Part shown: piece by piece, positions 24,798-33,872 of the stretch
Position numbering within the stretch: position 1 is the stretch's first letter
Layout: every line of letters begins with the position of its first letter
NCBI RefSeq assembly: GCF_014069575.1
Contig: NZ_CP059675.1
Span: 744,001-808,000 of the forward strand
Length of the DNA stretch: 64,000 nt
Reading direction: 5' to 3'
DNA from: Schaalia sp. JY-X169
GTDB lineage: Bacteria > Actinomycetota > Actinomycetes > Actinomycetales > Actinomycetaceae
Position numbers and translations under genes: made by a program
Notes under the pieces: generated by a model
The model's database searches: none
Told to the model about the DNA's origin: nothing
The model's input: only the letters and a program-made list of their open reading frames with translations

Positions 24798-26050
24798 ACT
24801 TCGAAGATCCACGATCTGTGGCGGCTGGCTGGTCAAACATCGCCGAACCCGGAGATGTTTGGGCAGGAGCGTTACGCCAAGAACTTGGAGCCAGCGATGC
24901 CCTTCGCTGGGCGCACGACCCATTCAATCCGCTTCCTCACAGAGTGGAGGGGCCGGGAGGACAGAGCGGCAAAGGAGCCGCACCGGGATGGAGGGCAGCA
25001 CATAAGCGCTGGCAACCGCGCTTCTACGATCTCGACGTTGAGAGGGATTTGGCGCAGTTACAGACACTTGGTGGCCGACTCGTCATCCCGGGCGATGACG
25101 AGTGGCCAGACCAGCTCGAGGATCTCGAGTTTCGCGTTCCGCCGGCCCTCTGGGTTTTGGGAAACGCACGACTGAGAGCCAAGGATGAACCGTCAGTAGC
25201 GGTTGTGGGCGCCCGTTCAGCTACTCAGTATGGGGTTCGGGTCTCCTCAGAAATGGCTTTTGACCTCGGGGAAGCGGGCATCACGGTGGTGTCGGGAGGT
25301 GCCTACGGAGTCGATGCCGCGGCACACAGGGGTGCATTGGACGCCTATGTTGAGAAAAGCAAGAAGAGCGAGACGCTCGGTGGTGTCTCTGAACGCGTAC
25401 ATCCCAGTACGGTTGCCATCGTCTGCGGGGGGCTTGCGAACCTTTATCCTCAGGGCAATGAGAATCTCTTCAGGCGGATCACGGCCGAAGGTGGTGCGAT
25501 TGTCGCGGAAGTCCCGCCCCGCTTTCGACCTGCGAGGTGGAGGTTCCTGGAACGGAACCGGCTAATCGCGGCCTGGGCTGATGTGACGGTTGTTCCTGAA
25601 GCTGGGTTGCGGTCGGGGGCGCTGGCAACCGCAAATCGGGCCCTGGAGCTCGGACGCGATGTGGGCGCTGTTCCTGGGCCCATAACTTCGTTTGCTTCCG
25701 CTGGTCCGCACTCCCTCATTCAAGATGGTGCGGCCCTGGTGGAGTCTGCCCGCGACGTTATCGAACTGATGGTGGGTGTCGACAACCAACCGAGACAGAG
25801 AGATACGACCGGGCAACCACCGAGTCGTAACCCCCATGCGCCAAGCGTGATTGTTGAAGCGAAACTCAAGGGACTCGGACCTGTTGCCCGGCGAGTTTAC
25901 GAGGCGCTCCCAGCGACCAGCTCCGCGACGACCAGCAGTGTGGTGCGTGCCGCCGGCCTTTCGAGCGAGGACGTTGGGGGAGCTCTACTGTCTCTTCGTC
26001 TGGCTGACCTTGTCTGCAGGGACGGGCAGAAGTGGGCGCGCGCAGCGTGA
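24794..26050 (+). CDS. dprA: DNA processing protein DprA
   Basis: Rossmann-fold protein that loads RecA on incoming single-stranded DNA. VAVVGARSATQYGV, SGGAYGVDAAAHRGAL and the AIVCGGLANLYPQGNE stretch are typical; FLERNRLIAAWADVTVVPEAGLRSGAL completes the core. A C-terminal winged-helix-like domain (SSVVRAAGLSSEDVGGALLS) is present. 418 aa. It starts in an ATGA overlap with comM. No dedicated uptake machinery is visible in this window. Confidence 0.95.
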   Translation: MNFEDPRSVAAGWSNIAEPGDVWAGALRQELGASDALRWAHDPFNPLPHRVEGPGGQSGKGAAPGWRAAHKRWQPRFYDLDVERDLAQLQTLGGRLVIPGDDEWPDQLEDLEFRVPPALWVLGNARLRAKDEPSVAVVGARSATQYGVRVSSEMAFDLGEAGITVVSGGAYGVDAAAHRGALDAYVEKSKKSETLGGVSERVHPSTVAIVCGGLANLYPQGNENLFRRITAEGGAIVAEVPPRFRPARWRFLERNRLIAAWADVTVVPEAGLRSGALATANRALELGRDVGAVPGPITSFASAGPHSLIQDGAALVESARDVIELMVGVDNQPRQRDTTGQPPSRNPHAPSVIVEAKLKGLGPVARRVYEALPATSSATTSSVVRAAGLSSEDVGGALLSLRLADLVCRDGQKWARAA

Positions 26051-26110
26051 CGGGCTACGCCCACGCAGTGCGGCTCCTCCACAAGGAGTAAGTACAGCTA
26101 CCATCAAGAT

Positions 26111-27064
26111 GTGAGTGACAACGGTGGTAGCGGGAGAGGCGACGTAACGGTTGGCGCCCTGCTGGATGACTGGCGCTCCCACCTCCTCCGCAGAGTGGGG
26201 AGGGGCCCGGCAACAGCCAAGGCGTATCTCAGCGATGCAGCGCTGCTCCTCGCCTACTGCGGGGTCACGTTTGACTCCCCGTCCACGGACCTAGCGGATG
26301 CTGTGACTGCGCGAAGAGTGAAGGGGTGGTTGGCTGCCAGGACGACCAGTGGCTTGGCCAAGTCCACCGTAGCGAGGAATGCTGCATCAGCCCGCAACCT
26401 GTGCGCCTACCTGGTAGCGGAAGGGTGGCTTGCGAACGATCCAGCGGCTGCGCTCGAGGTTGCGAAGCCGGATTCAAGACTACCGGCGGTGCTGAGCCAA
26501 GCAGGCGCTGTGCGGCTCGCGGAGCAGGCCCGGTCTGAAGCGCAGGTTTCCGGTGCGCCTCCCGAAGCTGCGCGGAACTGGGCTGCTGTGGAGCTTCTCT
26601 ACTCTTCGGCCCTGCGTGTCGCAGAACTGTGCGGCCTCGATATCCCGGATGTGGACTTCGCATCCTCCACCGTCCGGGTGACGGGGAAAGGGAACAAGGT
26701 CAGGGTCGTGCCTTTCGGGGGTCCCGCTGCCACGGCGCTGAAGCAGTGGTTGAGCGTCCGCCGCGTTCTCGAGGGAGAGAGGACTCCGAGCGACGCCCTG
26801 TTCTTGGGCAGCCGCGGCGGGCGGTTGGATAGCCGTGTTCTACGAGGGGACCTTCACCGCCTGACTGCGAGGGCCGGAGTGAGGGATGTGGCGCCCCACG
26901 GTTTACGTCACTCATCTGCGACCCACCTCCTCGAGGAGGGCGCGGATCTGCGGTTTGTGCAAGAGTACCTGGGGCATTCGTCATTGCAGACGACTCAGCG
27001 CTACACCCACGTGGACGCCAAGAGGCTCCGAGATGTGTACAAGCGGGCGCACCCGCGCGCCTGA
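26111..27064 (+). CDS. xerC: Tyrosine recombinase XerC
   Basis: Resolves chromosome dimers at dif with XerD. All catalytic residues are visible: Arg169 (ALRVAELCG), Lys193 (TGKGNKVRVVPF), His263 and Arg266 (HGLRHSSATHLL), His289 (LGHSS) and Tyr298 (TQRYTHVD). The SAM-like N-terminal core-binding domain covers residues 12-110. 317 aa from the GTG at 26111. XerC rather than XerD is chosen because of its position directly after dprA, the usual actinobacterial order. Confidence 0.93.
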   Translation: MSDNGGSGRGDVTVGALLDDWRSHLLRRVGRGPATAKAYLSDAALLLAYCGVTFDSPSTDLADAVTARRVKGWLAARTTSGLAKSTVARNAASARNLCAYLVAEGWLANDPAAALEVAKPDSRLPAVLSQAGAVRLAEQARSEAQVSGAPPEAARNWAAVELLYSSALRVAELCGLDIPDVDFASSTVRVTGKGNKVRVVPFGGPAATALKQWLSVRRVLEGERTPSDALFLGSRGGRLDSRVLRGDLHRLTARAGVRDVAPHGLRHSSATHLLEEGADLRFVQEYLGHSSLQTTQRYTHVDAKRLRDVYKRAHPRA

Positions 27065-27095
27065 GTCCACCACAGCGGAGCACTCAAGTTCACAT

Positions 27096-27650
27096 CTACC
27101 AGGGTTTGAGGACGGAGGGACCGACAAGCATGCGCAGGGGATTAACGTACTCGTCCGGTCCATAGCGTGCCCCCCAGTGCAGCGTGCCTGGACTGTGGCC
27201 CGGCTCAACCGTGGCAATAGGCTGGCCAGCAACGACAACGTCCCCGCGCCCCACAAGCGGAATCACGGGCTCATAGGTGGAGCGCAGCCCGCCCTCGTGC
27301 ATGATTGAAACGGTCTGCCGTGACACAACCATGCCTGAGAAAACGACGATTCCATCTGCCGGTGCGGCAATCGTTAACCCTATGGGCGCGCCGAGATCCA
27401 CGCCGCGGTGTCCGCTTAGCCAAGGCAGCGCCGGGGGGTCAAAGGCGCGGTTGACTGCAACGGGAGTAAGGGTTGGCCACTGCCATTTCGACCGGACCGC
27501 CGCTGGCCCGGAAGTGACGCTGGCGCCATCGCGTAAGTGCACCTCTGACGCTACGGCTATGGGCGGAGCGCTGAGCAGCGTGGCCAATACGATTACCATG
27601 GCCAAGGCGTAGTTGCGAAGGTTGTAACTTTGGTTCCGATAGTTTGTCAT
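27096..27650 (-). CDS. Secreted M23-family peptidase (murein hydrolase-like)
   Basis: Exported LytM-type zinc peptidase or its catalytically weakened relative. The ATG at 27650 gives a signal peptide (hydrophobic 16-32 ending SAPPIAVAS). The metal motif HRGVDLGAPIG provides His and Asp, and the second site is GTLHWGARYG with one histidine. AADGIVVFSGMVV and HEGGLRSTYEPV are family strands. The domain fills the 184 aa, with no separate cell-wall-binding module. It converges on xerC and is divergent from rpsB. Confidence 0.88.
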   Translation of the reverse strand: MTNYRNQSYNLRNYALAMVIVLATLLSAPPIAVASEVHLRDGASVTSGPAAVRSKWQWPTLTPVAVNRAFDPPALPWLSGHRGVDLGAPIGLTIAAPADGIVVFSGMVVSRQTVSIMHEGGLRSTYEPVIPLVGRGDVVVAGQPIATVEPGHSPGTLHWGARYGPDEYVNPLRMLVGPSVLKPW

Positions 27651-28114
27651 GGGTGGGTCTCCGTGTCTGAGCAGAGAACCAGTGTTGCAAACAGGCGTCA
27701 GGTACCGGGGCTCCACCCGGGCTACTTGGGGATATCACCGCATCGAAGGTTCTGGGGATGAACACGGGCCCAAGCTTCGCGCCGGTGGCGCAAAACGGGC
27801 TGCCAGTGGGGTAGGGCTCACACAAACGCTGTGAGGATCCACCTGCTTCATCATCTAGACTTGTCAAGCACCTGTTCGCAGGTGACTACGCGTGTCATTT
27901 TCCGTGGACGGCGCCGGTCTTACCGGCGTGACGCAGCGGGGCACGGGGGCGACGGTCCTAGAGGCGCTTCCGGTCATGGCACCAGGGTTTGCAATCCGTT
28001 CTTGGCAGCAACCGCATTTCGGTGCGGGATCACTTCAAGAATGGTGAGTGGACATAACCAAAAAACAAGGGCCCTGGGCCCGCAACTGTTGCCAGAGGCA
28101 ACGAAAGGACGAAC
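27651..28114. other. 464-bp divergent region between the M23 gene and rpsB
   Basis: No gene is seen. It must hold promoters for both directions. Visible elements are a UUCG hairpin CACCTG-TTCG-CAGGTG (27869-27884) with TTGTCA just before it, a GGGCCC-T-GGGCCC palindrome (28069-28081) and GTTGCC-AGA-GGCAAC (28088-28102) ending next to the rpsB ribosome binding site. The last two could form part of an rpsB leader control element. The half nearest the M23 gene is long enough for a structured leader, but no known riboswitch core could be confirmed by eye. Confidence 0.5.
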
Positions 28115-29053
28115 ATGGCTGTTGTAACCATGCGTCAACTGCTCGAAAGTGGTGTGCACTTCGGTCACCAGACCCGTCGCTGGAACCCGAAGATGGAACC
28201 CTACATTCTTACCGAGCGTAACGGCATCTACATCATCGATCTTCAGCAGTCGCTGAAGGACATTGATTCCGCTTACGACTTCGTGAAGGAAACCGTCACC
28301 CGTGGCGGCTCAATCCTTTTCGTCGGCACCAAGAAGCAGGCGCAGGAGCCAGTCGCAGAGCAGGCTGCTCGCGTCGGCATGCCCTATGTCAACCACCGCT
28401 GGTTGGGCGGTATGCTCACTAACTTCCAGACCGTTTCCAAGCGTCTGTCCCGCCTCAAGGAGCTTGAGCAGGTTGACTTTGACGACGTCGCGTCCTCGGG
28501 CTTCACCAAGAAGGAACTGCTGATGCAGCGCCGCGAGCGTGACAAGCTGTCGCGCACCCTCGGTGGTATTCGCGACATGGCTAAGGTCCCCTCGGCTATC
28601 TGGGTTGTCGACACAGTCAAGGAACACCTGGCAGTTGCTGAGGCGCGCAAGCTCAACATTCCCGTCATCGCCATCCTGGACACCAACTCGGATCCGGACG
28701 AGGTCGATTACGGAATCCCCGGCAATGATGACGCCATCCGCGCTGTTGGTCTGTTGACCCGCGTTATTGCGGATGCCGTGGCTGAGGGACTCCTGGCCCG
28801 CTCAGCCCCTAAGAAGGATGATTCCGCTACCGCCGAGGCCGCTGAGCCGCTGGCAGAGTGGGAGCGTGAGCTTCTGGAGCAGTCAGCAACCAAGGATGCT
28901 GTTGCAGCCGAGGTCGATAGTGCAGCGCCAGTCGTAGCAGAGGCCGCAGCAAACGCCAGCAAGGACGGCGACGTCGAGGTAGCTGAGGTTGCTACCGAGG
29001 TCGAGGGCGAAGTTGCTGCTGAGGTAGCCGCCACCCCCGTTGACCAGGCCTAA
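28115..29053 (+). CDS. rpsB: Ribosomal protein uS2
   Basis: Small-subunit protein uS2: [46 protein letters not shown] and [28 protein letters not shown] are diagnostic. The conserved part ends near residue 230 and an acidic Ala/Val/Glu tail of about 80 residues follows, giving 312 aa. AAAGGAC precedes the ATG. It is followed by tsf, the normal pair. Confidence 0.98.
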   Translation: MAVVTMRQLLESGVHFGHQTRRWNPKMEPYILTERNGIYIIDLQQSLKDIDSAYDFVKETVTRGGSILFVGTKKQAQEPVAEQAARVGMPYVNHRWLGGMLTNFQTVSKRLSRLKELEQVDFDDVASSGFTKKELLMQRRERDKLSRTLGGIRDMAKVPSAIWVVDTVKEHLAVAEARKLNIPVIAILDTNSDPDEVDYGIPGNDDAIRAVGLLTRVIADAVAEGLLARSAPKKDDSATAEAAEPLAEWERELLEQSATKDAVAAEVDSAAPVVAEAAANASKDGDVEVAEVATEVEGEVAAEVAATPVDQA

Positions 29054-29083
29054 GGCGCACCAAAGGACAAGGAGAAGCTAGAA

Positions 29084-29917
29084 ATGGCTAACTACACACT
29101 TGCCGACGTCAAGGCACTGCGTGAGCAGACTGGCGCCGGAATGATGGATGTCAAGAACGCCCTCGTCGAAGCTGAGGGTAACTACGACGAGGCTCTGAAG
29201 ATCATCCGCATGAAGGGACTCAAGTCGCTTTCGAAGCGTGAGGGTCGTGAGGCCTCTGCGGGTCTGGTTGTTGCTCAGGTTGCAGATGACTTTAAGACCG
29301 GCGTCATGGTTGAAGTGAACTCTGAGACCGACTTCGTTGCAAAGAATGAGAAGTTCATTGCGTTTGCTAACGAGGTTCTGGCAGCTGCTGCTGCGTCGGG
29401 TGCTGCAGATCTTGAGTCCCTGCTGGCTTCCCCAGCGGGCGAAGGAAAGGTCCAGGACCTGGTCGACGCCATGGGTGCTCAGGTTGGTGAGAAGATTTTG
29501 GTCAGCCGCATTGCTCGCGTTGAGGGCGACTATGTTGGCCTTTACCTGCACAAGACCAGCGAGGACCTGCCCGCTCAGATCGGCATTCTTGTCGCCACTG
29601 ACGACAAGGGTGAGAAGGTTGCTCGTGACATTGCAATGCACATTGCAGTGTTCAAGCCTCGCTGGCTCGATAAGGACGCTATCCCTGCCGAGGTCGTTGA
29701 GGGCGAGCGTGAGACGCTCACCGCCATCACCCTCAATGAAGGCAAGCCAGAGCATATTGTTCCCAAGATTGTCGAAGGCCGTCTGTCTGCCTTCTACAAG
29801 GAGAACACGCTGCTCGCCCAGGATTACGCTAAGGATCCGTCAGTTACCGTTGGTAAGGTTCTGGACGCGGAGGGCGCATCGGTTTCGGAGTTCGTCCGTT
29901 TCCAGGTTGGCGCCTAG
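29084..29917 (+). CDS. tsf: Elongation factor Ts
   Basis: Nucleotide exchange factor for EF-Tu. LADVKALREQTGAGMMDVKNAL at the N-terminus and NSETDFVAKN in the core are diagnostic; 277 aa is normal. AAGGAGAAG precedes the ATG at 29084. The terminator at 29993-30034 closes rpsB-tsf. Confidence 0.98.
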   Translation: MANYTLADVKALREQTGAGMMDVKNALVEAEGNYDEALKIIRMKGLKSLSKREGREASAGLVVAQVADDFKTGVMVEVNSETDFVAKNEKFIAFANEVLAAAAASGAADLESLLASPAGEGKVQDLVDAMGAQVGEKILVSRIARVEGDYVGLYLHKTSEDLPAQIGILVATDDKGEKVARDIAMHIAVFKPRWLDKDAIPAEVVEGERETLTAITLNEGKPEHIVPKIVEGRLSAFYKENTLLAQDYAKDPSVTVGKVLDAEGASVSEFVRFQVGA

Positions 29918-29945
29918 TCATCCAGCGACTGCCGCCTAGTTGGAT

Positions 29946-29965
29946 CGCCAGGTAGAAACCTGGCG
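29946..29965. promoter_or_regulatory. Perfect small hairpin after tsf
   Basis: CGCCAGGT-AGAA-ACCTGGCG is an 8-bp perfect stem with a four-base loop, 28 bp after the tsf stop and upstream of the terminator. It may protect the 3' end of the rpsB-tsf message. Confidence 0.5.
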
Positions 29966-29992
29966 CCCTCGGTGGAAGTACGTAGCATATAG

Positions 29993-30034
29993 GGCCGGTC
30001 CCATCCCCCACGGGGGAGGGGCCGGCTTTTGCGT
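29993..30034 (+). terminator. Intrinsic terminator of rpsB-tsf
   Basis: GGCCGGTCCCATCCCCC pairs with GGGGGAGGGGCCGGC around a short ACG loop and is followed by TTTT. This is the best canonical terminator in the window. Confidence 0.85.
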
Positions 30035-30086
30035 GCCGGGGCTGGGGCCGGGAGTGCGAACTCGGACGCCACGGCCAACATCAGGA

Positions 30087-32000
30087 CTATCTGACGTACG
30101 CCCAGAGCTCCCCACCGTCGGCCTCGGCTTCTGGCTGGCCCGGTTCCACCAGAAGCACGTCACGGCCAGCCTTCTGCGCAAGGAAGGCCAGGACCGCCTC
30201 ACTTTGGGAGGGGATCACGAAGATGTCAGCGTCTGTCCATTCCTCCACCACTGTGTCTTCCATGGCGCGGGAGATCTGATTGGCTAGCCCACGGGGACTA
30301 CTTCCGACCACAAGTACGCTTCTCGGTCCCGGAACCCGCCGGTCCTCACTGCGTGAACTGACGGTCAGGGGCCCCTCTGACTCGCCGACGAGGGAAGGCA
30401 CGTGTTGTTTGTCGGAGTTTGCAACGCCGAGCGGGGTGGCTGCTTCTACGGCATCCAGCTGCTCAGGGCGGTACTCACTGCGGTAAACGGCCGCGTGATA
30501 GGCGACCACCGCCCCCGCCGCCACTAGCGTCCCTAGGGCAAAGCGCCCAGTGAAGATGGTGGTGATACCAAGCGTTCCGAGGACGAGATCCTGGAAGAAG
30601 GTCACCGCCAGGCTCACCAAACTGACCACTGCGGCGATGGCTCCCAACCATAACCACAGCAAGAGGTAGATCCGCCGGGTTGCTTCGGGAGGTGTGGTGC
30701 GGTCGCCCGCCTGGGTCGAGTCGCTTGCCTGGATCGGGTTGGCCGCCTGCGCATGGTCGCCCAGCCGCACCTCGCTGGTGTCGAGGCTCGTGGCCCGGCG
30801 CCAGAAGACCCCCCAGATTGGCGCTCCCACCCCCATCGCAACAAGCCCCATCAGCAGCGTGTTGAGCGGGGACATGCCCACCCCCACAGATGGGCTCAGC
30901 GCCTCGATCGCGGCAAAAACCACCGTTGCGACGCCAAACGTGAGAGCACCCAACCCAAGTCCCGCCATGAGGTAGAGGTAGAGTCGCCGCGCGTTCGAAG
31001 ACAGTGAAAACGTCGCCCCCAGGGTGGTGCGGAAGTACCACCAGACAAGACCGCCGGCGAGGGCGGCGCCCACCTGGCTACCCGCTGCAGCAAAGTGGTC
31101 AGTGGCAGAGGTGGTCCCTGTATTCCCGATGAACCAGACGAGGACGGACCACACCAGAGCCGAGATGGATCCGAGGAAGAGGACCAGCCCACCACCCACA
31201 CCCAGCGGAAGTGTGAAGATCATCCACAGGGGTCCGCGCTCAAGTTTCTGCGCCCTCGATACCCAGTAGCGGACCCAAATCAGTACCCCCGCCAGGAGTG
31301 TCCCGACTCCACCGGCAATTGCGGTGGGTGTGCCATAAACAACTGCGCCAGTCCACAGGGTTGAGGCTGAGTCACCCACCGTGGTGATGAACCCACCAAC
31401 CAGGTAGAGGACGGCGATGAGAGATCCGCTCAGCAAATGGGGCGTGTTTTGGGTGACTGTCAGTGTGCGCTCGGCGATCAACCAGTTCACCAGCCAGATC
31501 GCACCCCAAACGACCACTGTTGCGAGGGACCCGCCATCCGCCGCCACGTTGTTCCCAAGTACTCCTCCGAGCAGGAAGGTCAGTGTTGGGCTCACTGCGG
31601 AAGCAGCGACGAGCAGCGCTGTGAGTGCAGTAACCGTCAGGTAGACCGCGTAAAGAGAGGAACGCTGCTGGTCCGACTTGGTTCGTTGCAACCGGCTGGT
31701 CCACCACAGTGCAACCACCAGAAGCGGGGTGCCGATGACGACGAAGGCCAGTGCTTGCGCGAGGGCGGAGTCAGAGGTATCCCAAGAGTCTGCACTCGCG
31801 CCGAACACGCGCCCAAGCAGCTCTGTGGCGCCTATACCGACGATGACGTAGAGACCGTAGAGCAAGACATACTGGAAGAACTCCCGCACATCACTGGCAC
31901 CGAGCGGCCTCTTCGCATGTGTGAATCGCCGTGCTACCAGGGCGACGAGGGCGACCAAGGCAGTTAAGAGAACTGCGGCTACTGCAACTCCTGCAATCAT
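30087..32000 (-). CDS. Multi-pass membrane protein with DUF5671 repeats
   Basis: A 637-aa protein with about twelve hydrophobic segments. The DUF5671 pattern (VREFFQYVLLYGLYVIVGIGA, later RRLYLYLMAGLGLGAL and RRIYLLLWLWLGAIAA) recurs at intervals, suggesting internal duplication. A Gln/Ala/Asp-rich linker near residue 425 separates two membrane halves, and a soluble C-terminal domain of about 120 residues (RSVLVVGSSPRGLANQISRA and a VLLVEPGQ end) follows. Function is unknown. It lies 6 bp downstream of the small protein at 32007-32450, implying an operon of two. Confidence 0.75.
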   Translation of the reverse strand: MIAGVAVAAVLLTALVALVALVARRFTHAKRPLGASDVREFFQYVLLYGLYVIVGIGATELLGRVFGASADSWDTSDSALAQALAFVVIGTPLLVVALWWTSRLQRTKSDQQRSSLYAVYLTVTALTALLVAASAVSPTLTFLLGGVLGNNVAADGGSLATVVVWGAIWLVNWLIAERTLTVTQNTPHLLSGSLIAVLYLVGGFITTVGDSASTLWTGAVVYGTPTAIAGGVGTLLAGVLIWVRYWVSRAQKLERGPLWMIFTLPLGVGGGLVLFLGSISALVWSVLVWFIGNTGTTSATDHFAAAGSQVGAALAGGLVWWYFRTTLGATFSLSSNARRLYLYLMAGLGLGALTFGVATVVFAAIEALSPSVGVGMSPLNTLLMGLVAMGVGAPIWGVFWRRATSLDTSEVRLGDHAQAANPIQASDSTQAGDRTTPPEATRRIYLLLWLWLGAIAAVVSLVSLAVTFFQDLVLGTLGITTIFTGRFALGTLVAAGAVVAYHAAVYRSEYRPEQLDAVEAATPLGVANSDKQHVPSLVGESEGPLTVSSRSEDRRVPGPRSVLVVGSSPRGLANQISRAMEDTVVEEWTDADIFVIPSQSEAVLAFLAQKAGRDVLLVEPGQPEAEADGGELWAYVR

Positions 32001-32006
32001 GGGTCC

Positions 32007-32450
32007 TCACTCACAGTTGTAGATCGGCCACGGTTCACCGGTGATCCGCCAGTCTCCCTCAACCTGACGCAACTCCAGTGTTTCGCGGTGTGACCAGGTT
32101 GAGAAACCGCCCTCGGTCTCCGTGATTTCGAGGACGACCTTTGCGTTACTGCCACTATCTGCCGACTGTGAACCAGCCTGAATCTCAGAATCGACGAGGG
32201 CGATTGAAGCTTGCGCAGGAGCGTAGTAGTCAAGGGGAGAGGAGCATCCCAGCGCTGGGTCCATGAGTTGCAGTGCCTGTTCGTCATCGCCTCGGATGAG
32301 AGATATGACGTAGAGCTGCGCGACTCCCTCGGGCGTCGCCTCATCGAAATCGCTGCGTTGGCGTTGCCCGCTGAGGAGCGCGGCAACCAGCGCGAGCACA
32401 ACAACGGCCAGCCCCGTTATTGCCAACACTGTGTTCGGTCGCACCTTCAT
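32007..32450 (-). CDS. Small membrane-anchored protein with extracytoplasmic domain, unknown function
   Basis: The ATG at 32450 gives 147 aa: a basic start, one hydrophobic helix (about residues 8-26), then a soluble domain whose pattern (TPEGVAQLYVISLIRGDDEQAL and WRITGEPW) resembles small NTF2-like or DUF4878-type extracytoplasmic domains. An earlier ATG at 32501 is possible but adds no family feature. It is divergent from pyrH and is followed closely by the DUF5671 gene. Confidence 0.65.
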   Translation of the reverse strand: MKVRPNTVLAITGLAVVVLALVAALLSGQRQRSDFDEATPEGVAQLYVISLIRGDDEQALQLMDPALGCSSPLDYYAPAQASIALVDSEIQAGSQSADSGSNAKVVLEITETEGGFSTWSHRETLELRQVEGDWRITGEPWPIYNCE

Positions 32451-32507
32451 AAGCACAGTATGGCGCCCGGAGGCCAAAATGTCGCCTAAGCTTTCGCTCA
32501 TATACCT

Positions 32508-33257
32508 ATGAAGGGAGCCAGTGTGGCCCAAGATCGACGCAGAGTCCTGCTCAAACTCTCAGGTGAGGTATTTGGCGGGGGAAAAGTGGGGCTTGATCCG
32601 GAGGTAATTTCCGGGGTGGCAGCCCAGATTGCTAAGGCCGCTGCATCCGGTGTGGAAGTGGCAGTGGTCGTCGGGGGCGGTAATTTCTACCGCGGCGCAG
32701 AGCTGTCCGCCCACGGCCTTGATCGGGCTCGCGCCGATTACATGGGCATGCTCGGGACCGTCATGAACGCGCTTGCGCTTCAGGACTTTCTTGACAAGGC
32801 CGGTGCTGAAACCCGGGTCCAGACGGCGATCACCATGACCCAGGTGGCTGAGCCATACACGCCGCTTCGCGCGATTCGCCACATGGAGAAGGGTCGGGTC
32901 GTTGTGTTTGGTGCAGGATCTGGAATGCCCTTCTTTTCAACAGATACTGTTGCTGCGCAACGGGCTCTGGAAACTCACTGTGATGAACTGTTGGTGGCGA
33001 AGAATGGGGTGGACGGTGTTTACACCGCGGATCCAAAGATCGATCCCGATGCAGAACTACTTGACGCTCTAACGTACGAGGACGCGTTGCGCCTACAGTT
33101 ACGCGTCGTCGACGCAGCCGCATTTGCGCTCTGCCAGGAGAACGGACTGAGTATGCGCGTTTTTGGCATGAATGCGCCAGGGAACATCACTGCGGCCCTA
33201 ATGGGTGAGAGAATCGGGACATTGGTGACAACGTCGAACGACACGGCCGGAAAGTAG
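32508..33257 (+). CDS. pyrH: UMP kinase
   Basis: Phosphorylates UMP to UDP; amino-acid-kinase fold. [38 protein letters not shown] and [13 protein letters not shown] are diagnostic. Two starts are possible: ATG 32508, without a ribosome binding site but with a TATACC-like element just upstream, or GTG 32523 with AAGGGAG close in front. The difference is five residues. pyrH-frr-cdsA is the usual order after tsf; here two divergent membrane genes are inserted between tsf and pyrH. Confidence 0.96.
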   Translation: MKGASVAQDRRRVLLKLSGEVFGGGKVGLDPEVISGVAAQIAKAAASGVEVAVVVGGGNFYRGAELSAHGLDRARADYMGMLGTVMNALALQDFLDKAGAETRVQTAITMTQVAEPYTPLRAIRHMEKGRVVVFGAGSGMPFFSTDTVAAQRALETHCDELLVAKNGVDGVYTADPKIDPDAELLDALTYEDALRLQLRVVDAAAFALCQENGLSMRVFGMNAPGNITAALMGERIGTLVTTSNDTAGK

Positions 33258-33261
33258 AGAA

Positions 33262-33819
33262 ATGATTGACGACATTCTTTTGGACACAGAAGACCGAATG
33301 AGCAAGGCAGTAGAGGCAACTCTGAAGGAGTTTGGGAACATCCGCACCGGGCGTGCAAACCCGCAGATGTTCACCTCACTGATGGTTGACTACTATGGAG
33401 CACCGACGCCCCTGCAGCAGTTGGCCACAATCAATATCCCAGAGGCTCGGACAGTCCTCATCTCTCCCTTTGACCGCAATGCGGTCAATGAGATCATCCA
33501 CGCGATCCGCGACTCGGACCTTGGGGTCAACCCGAATGATGATGGCAAGGTCATTCGCGTCGTCCTTCCGGCGCTCACTGAGGATCGCCGCAAAGAGTAT
33601 GTGAAGCAGGCGAAGTCACGTGCGGAAGATGGTCGTATTGCGGTTCGTGGCATCCGCCGTAAGGCCAAGGACCAGATTGAAGCACTGAAGAAGGACGGCG
33701 ACGTCGGCGAGGATGAGGCTGAGAGGGCAGAGAAGGCTCTTGAGGTGACAACCCGCGAATACGTGGACCAGGTCGACGCAGCTTTGGCCGCAAAGGAAGC
33801 TGAGCTCCTCACGATCTAA
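33262..33819 (+). CDS. frr: Ribosome recycling factor
   Basis: Splits post-termination ribosomes with EF-G. EFGNIRTGRANPQMF, LQQLATINIPEARTVLISPFD and GKVIRVVLPALTEDRRKEYVKQ are family hallmarks. 185 aa is exact family length. It begins 4 bp after pyrH. Confidence 0.98.
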   Translation: MIDDILLDTEDRMSKAVEATLKEFGNIRTGRANPQMFTSLMVDYYGAPTPLQQLATINIPEARTVLISPFDRNAVNEIIHAIRDSDLGVNPNDDGKVIRVVLPALTEDRRKEYVKQAKSRAEDGRIAVRGIRRKAKDQIEALKKDGDVGEDEAERAEKALEVTTREYVDQVDAALAAKEAELLTI

Positions 33820-33872
33820 CGCATCACTTGCAGTGACAGGGACGCAGACAAGAAGAGAGCAACCACGAGGCC

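Noticed and set aside
27651-27840. Possible structured leader (ydaO-type or other riboswitch) ahead of the M23 peptidase
   Set aside because: Such switches occur before cell-wall hydrolases in actinobacteria and the gap is long enough, but I could not align the conserved core by eye. A covariance-model search would decide.
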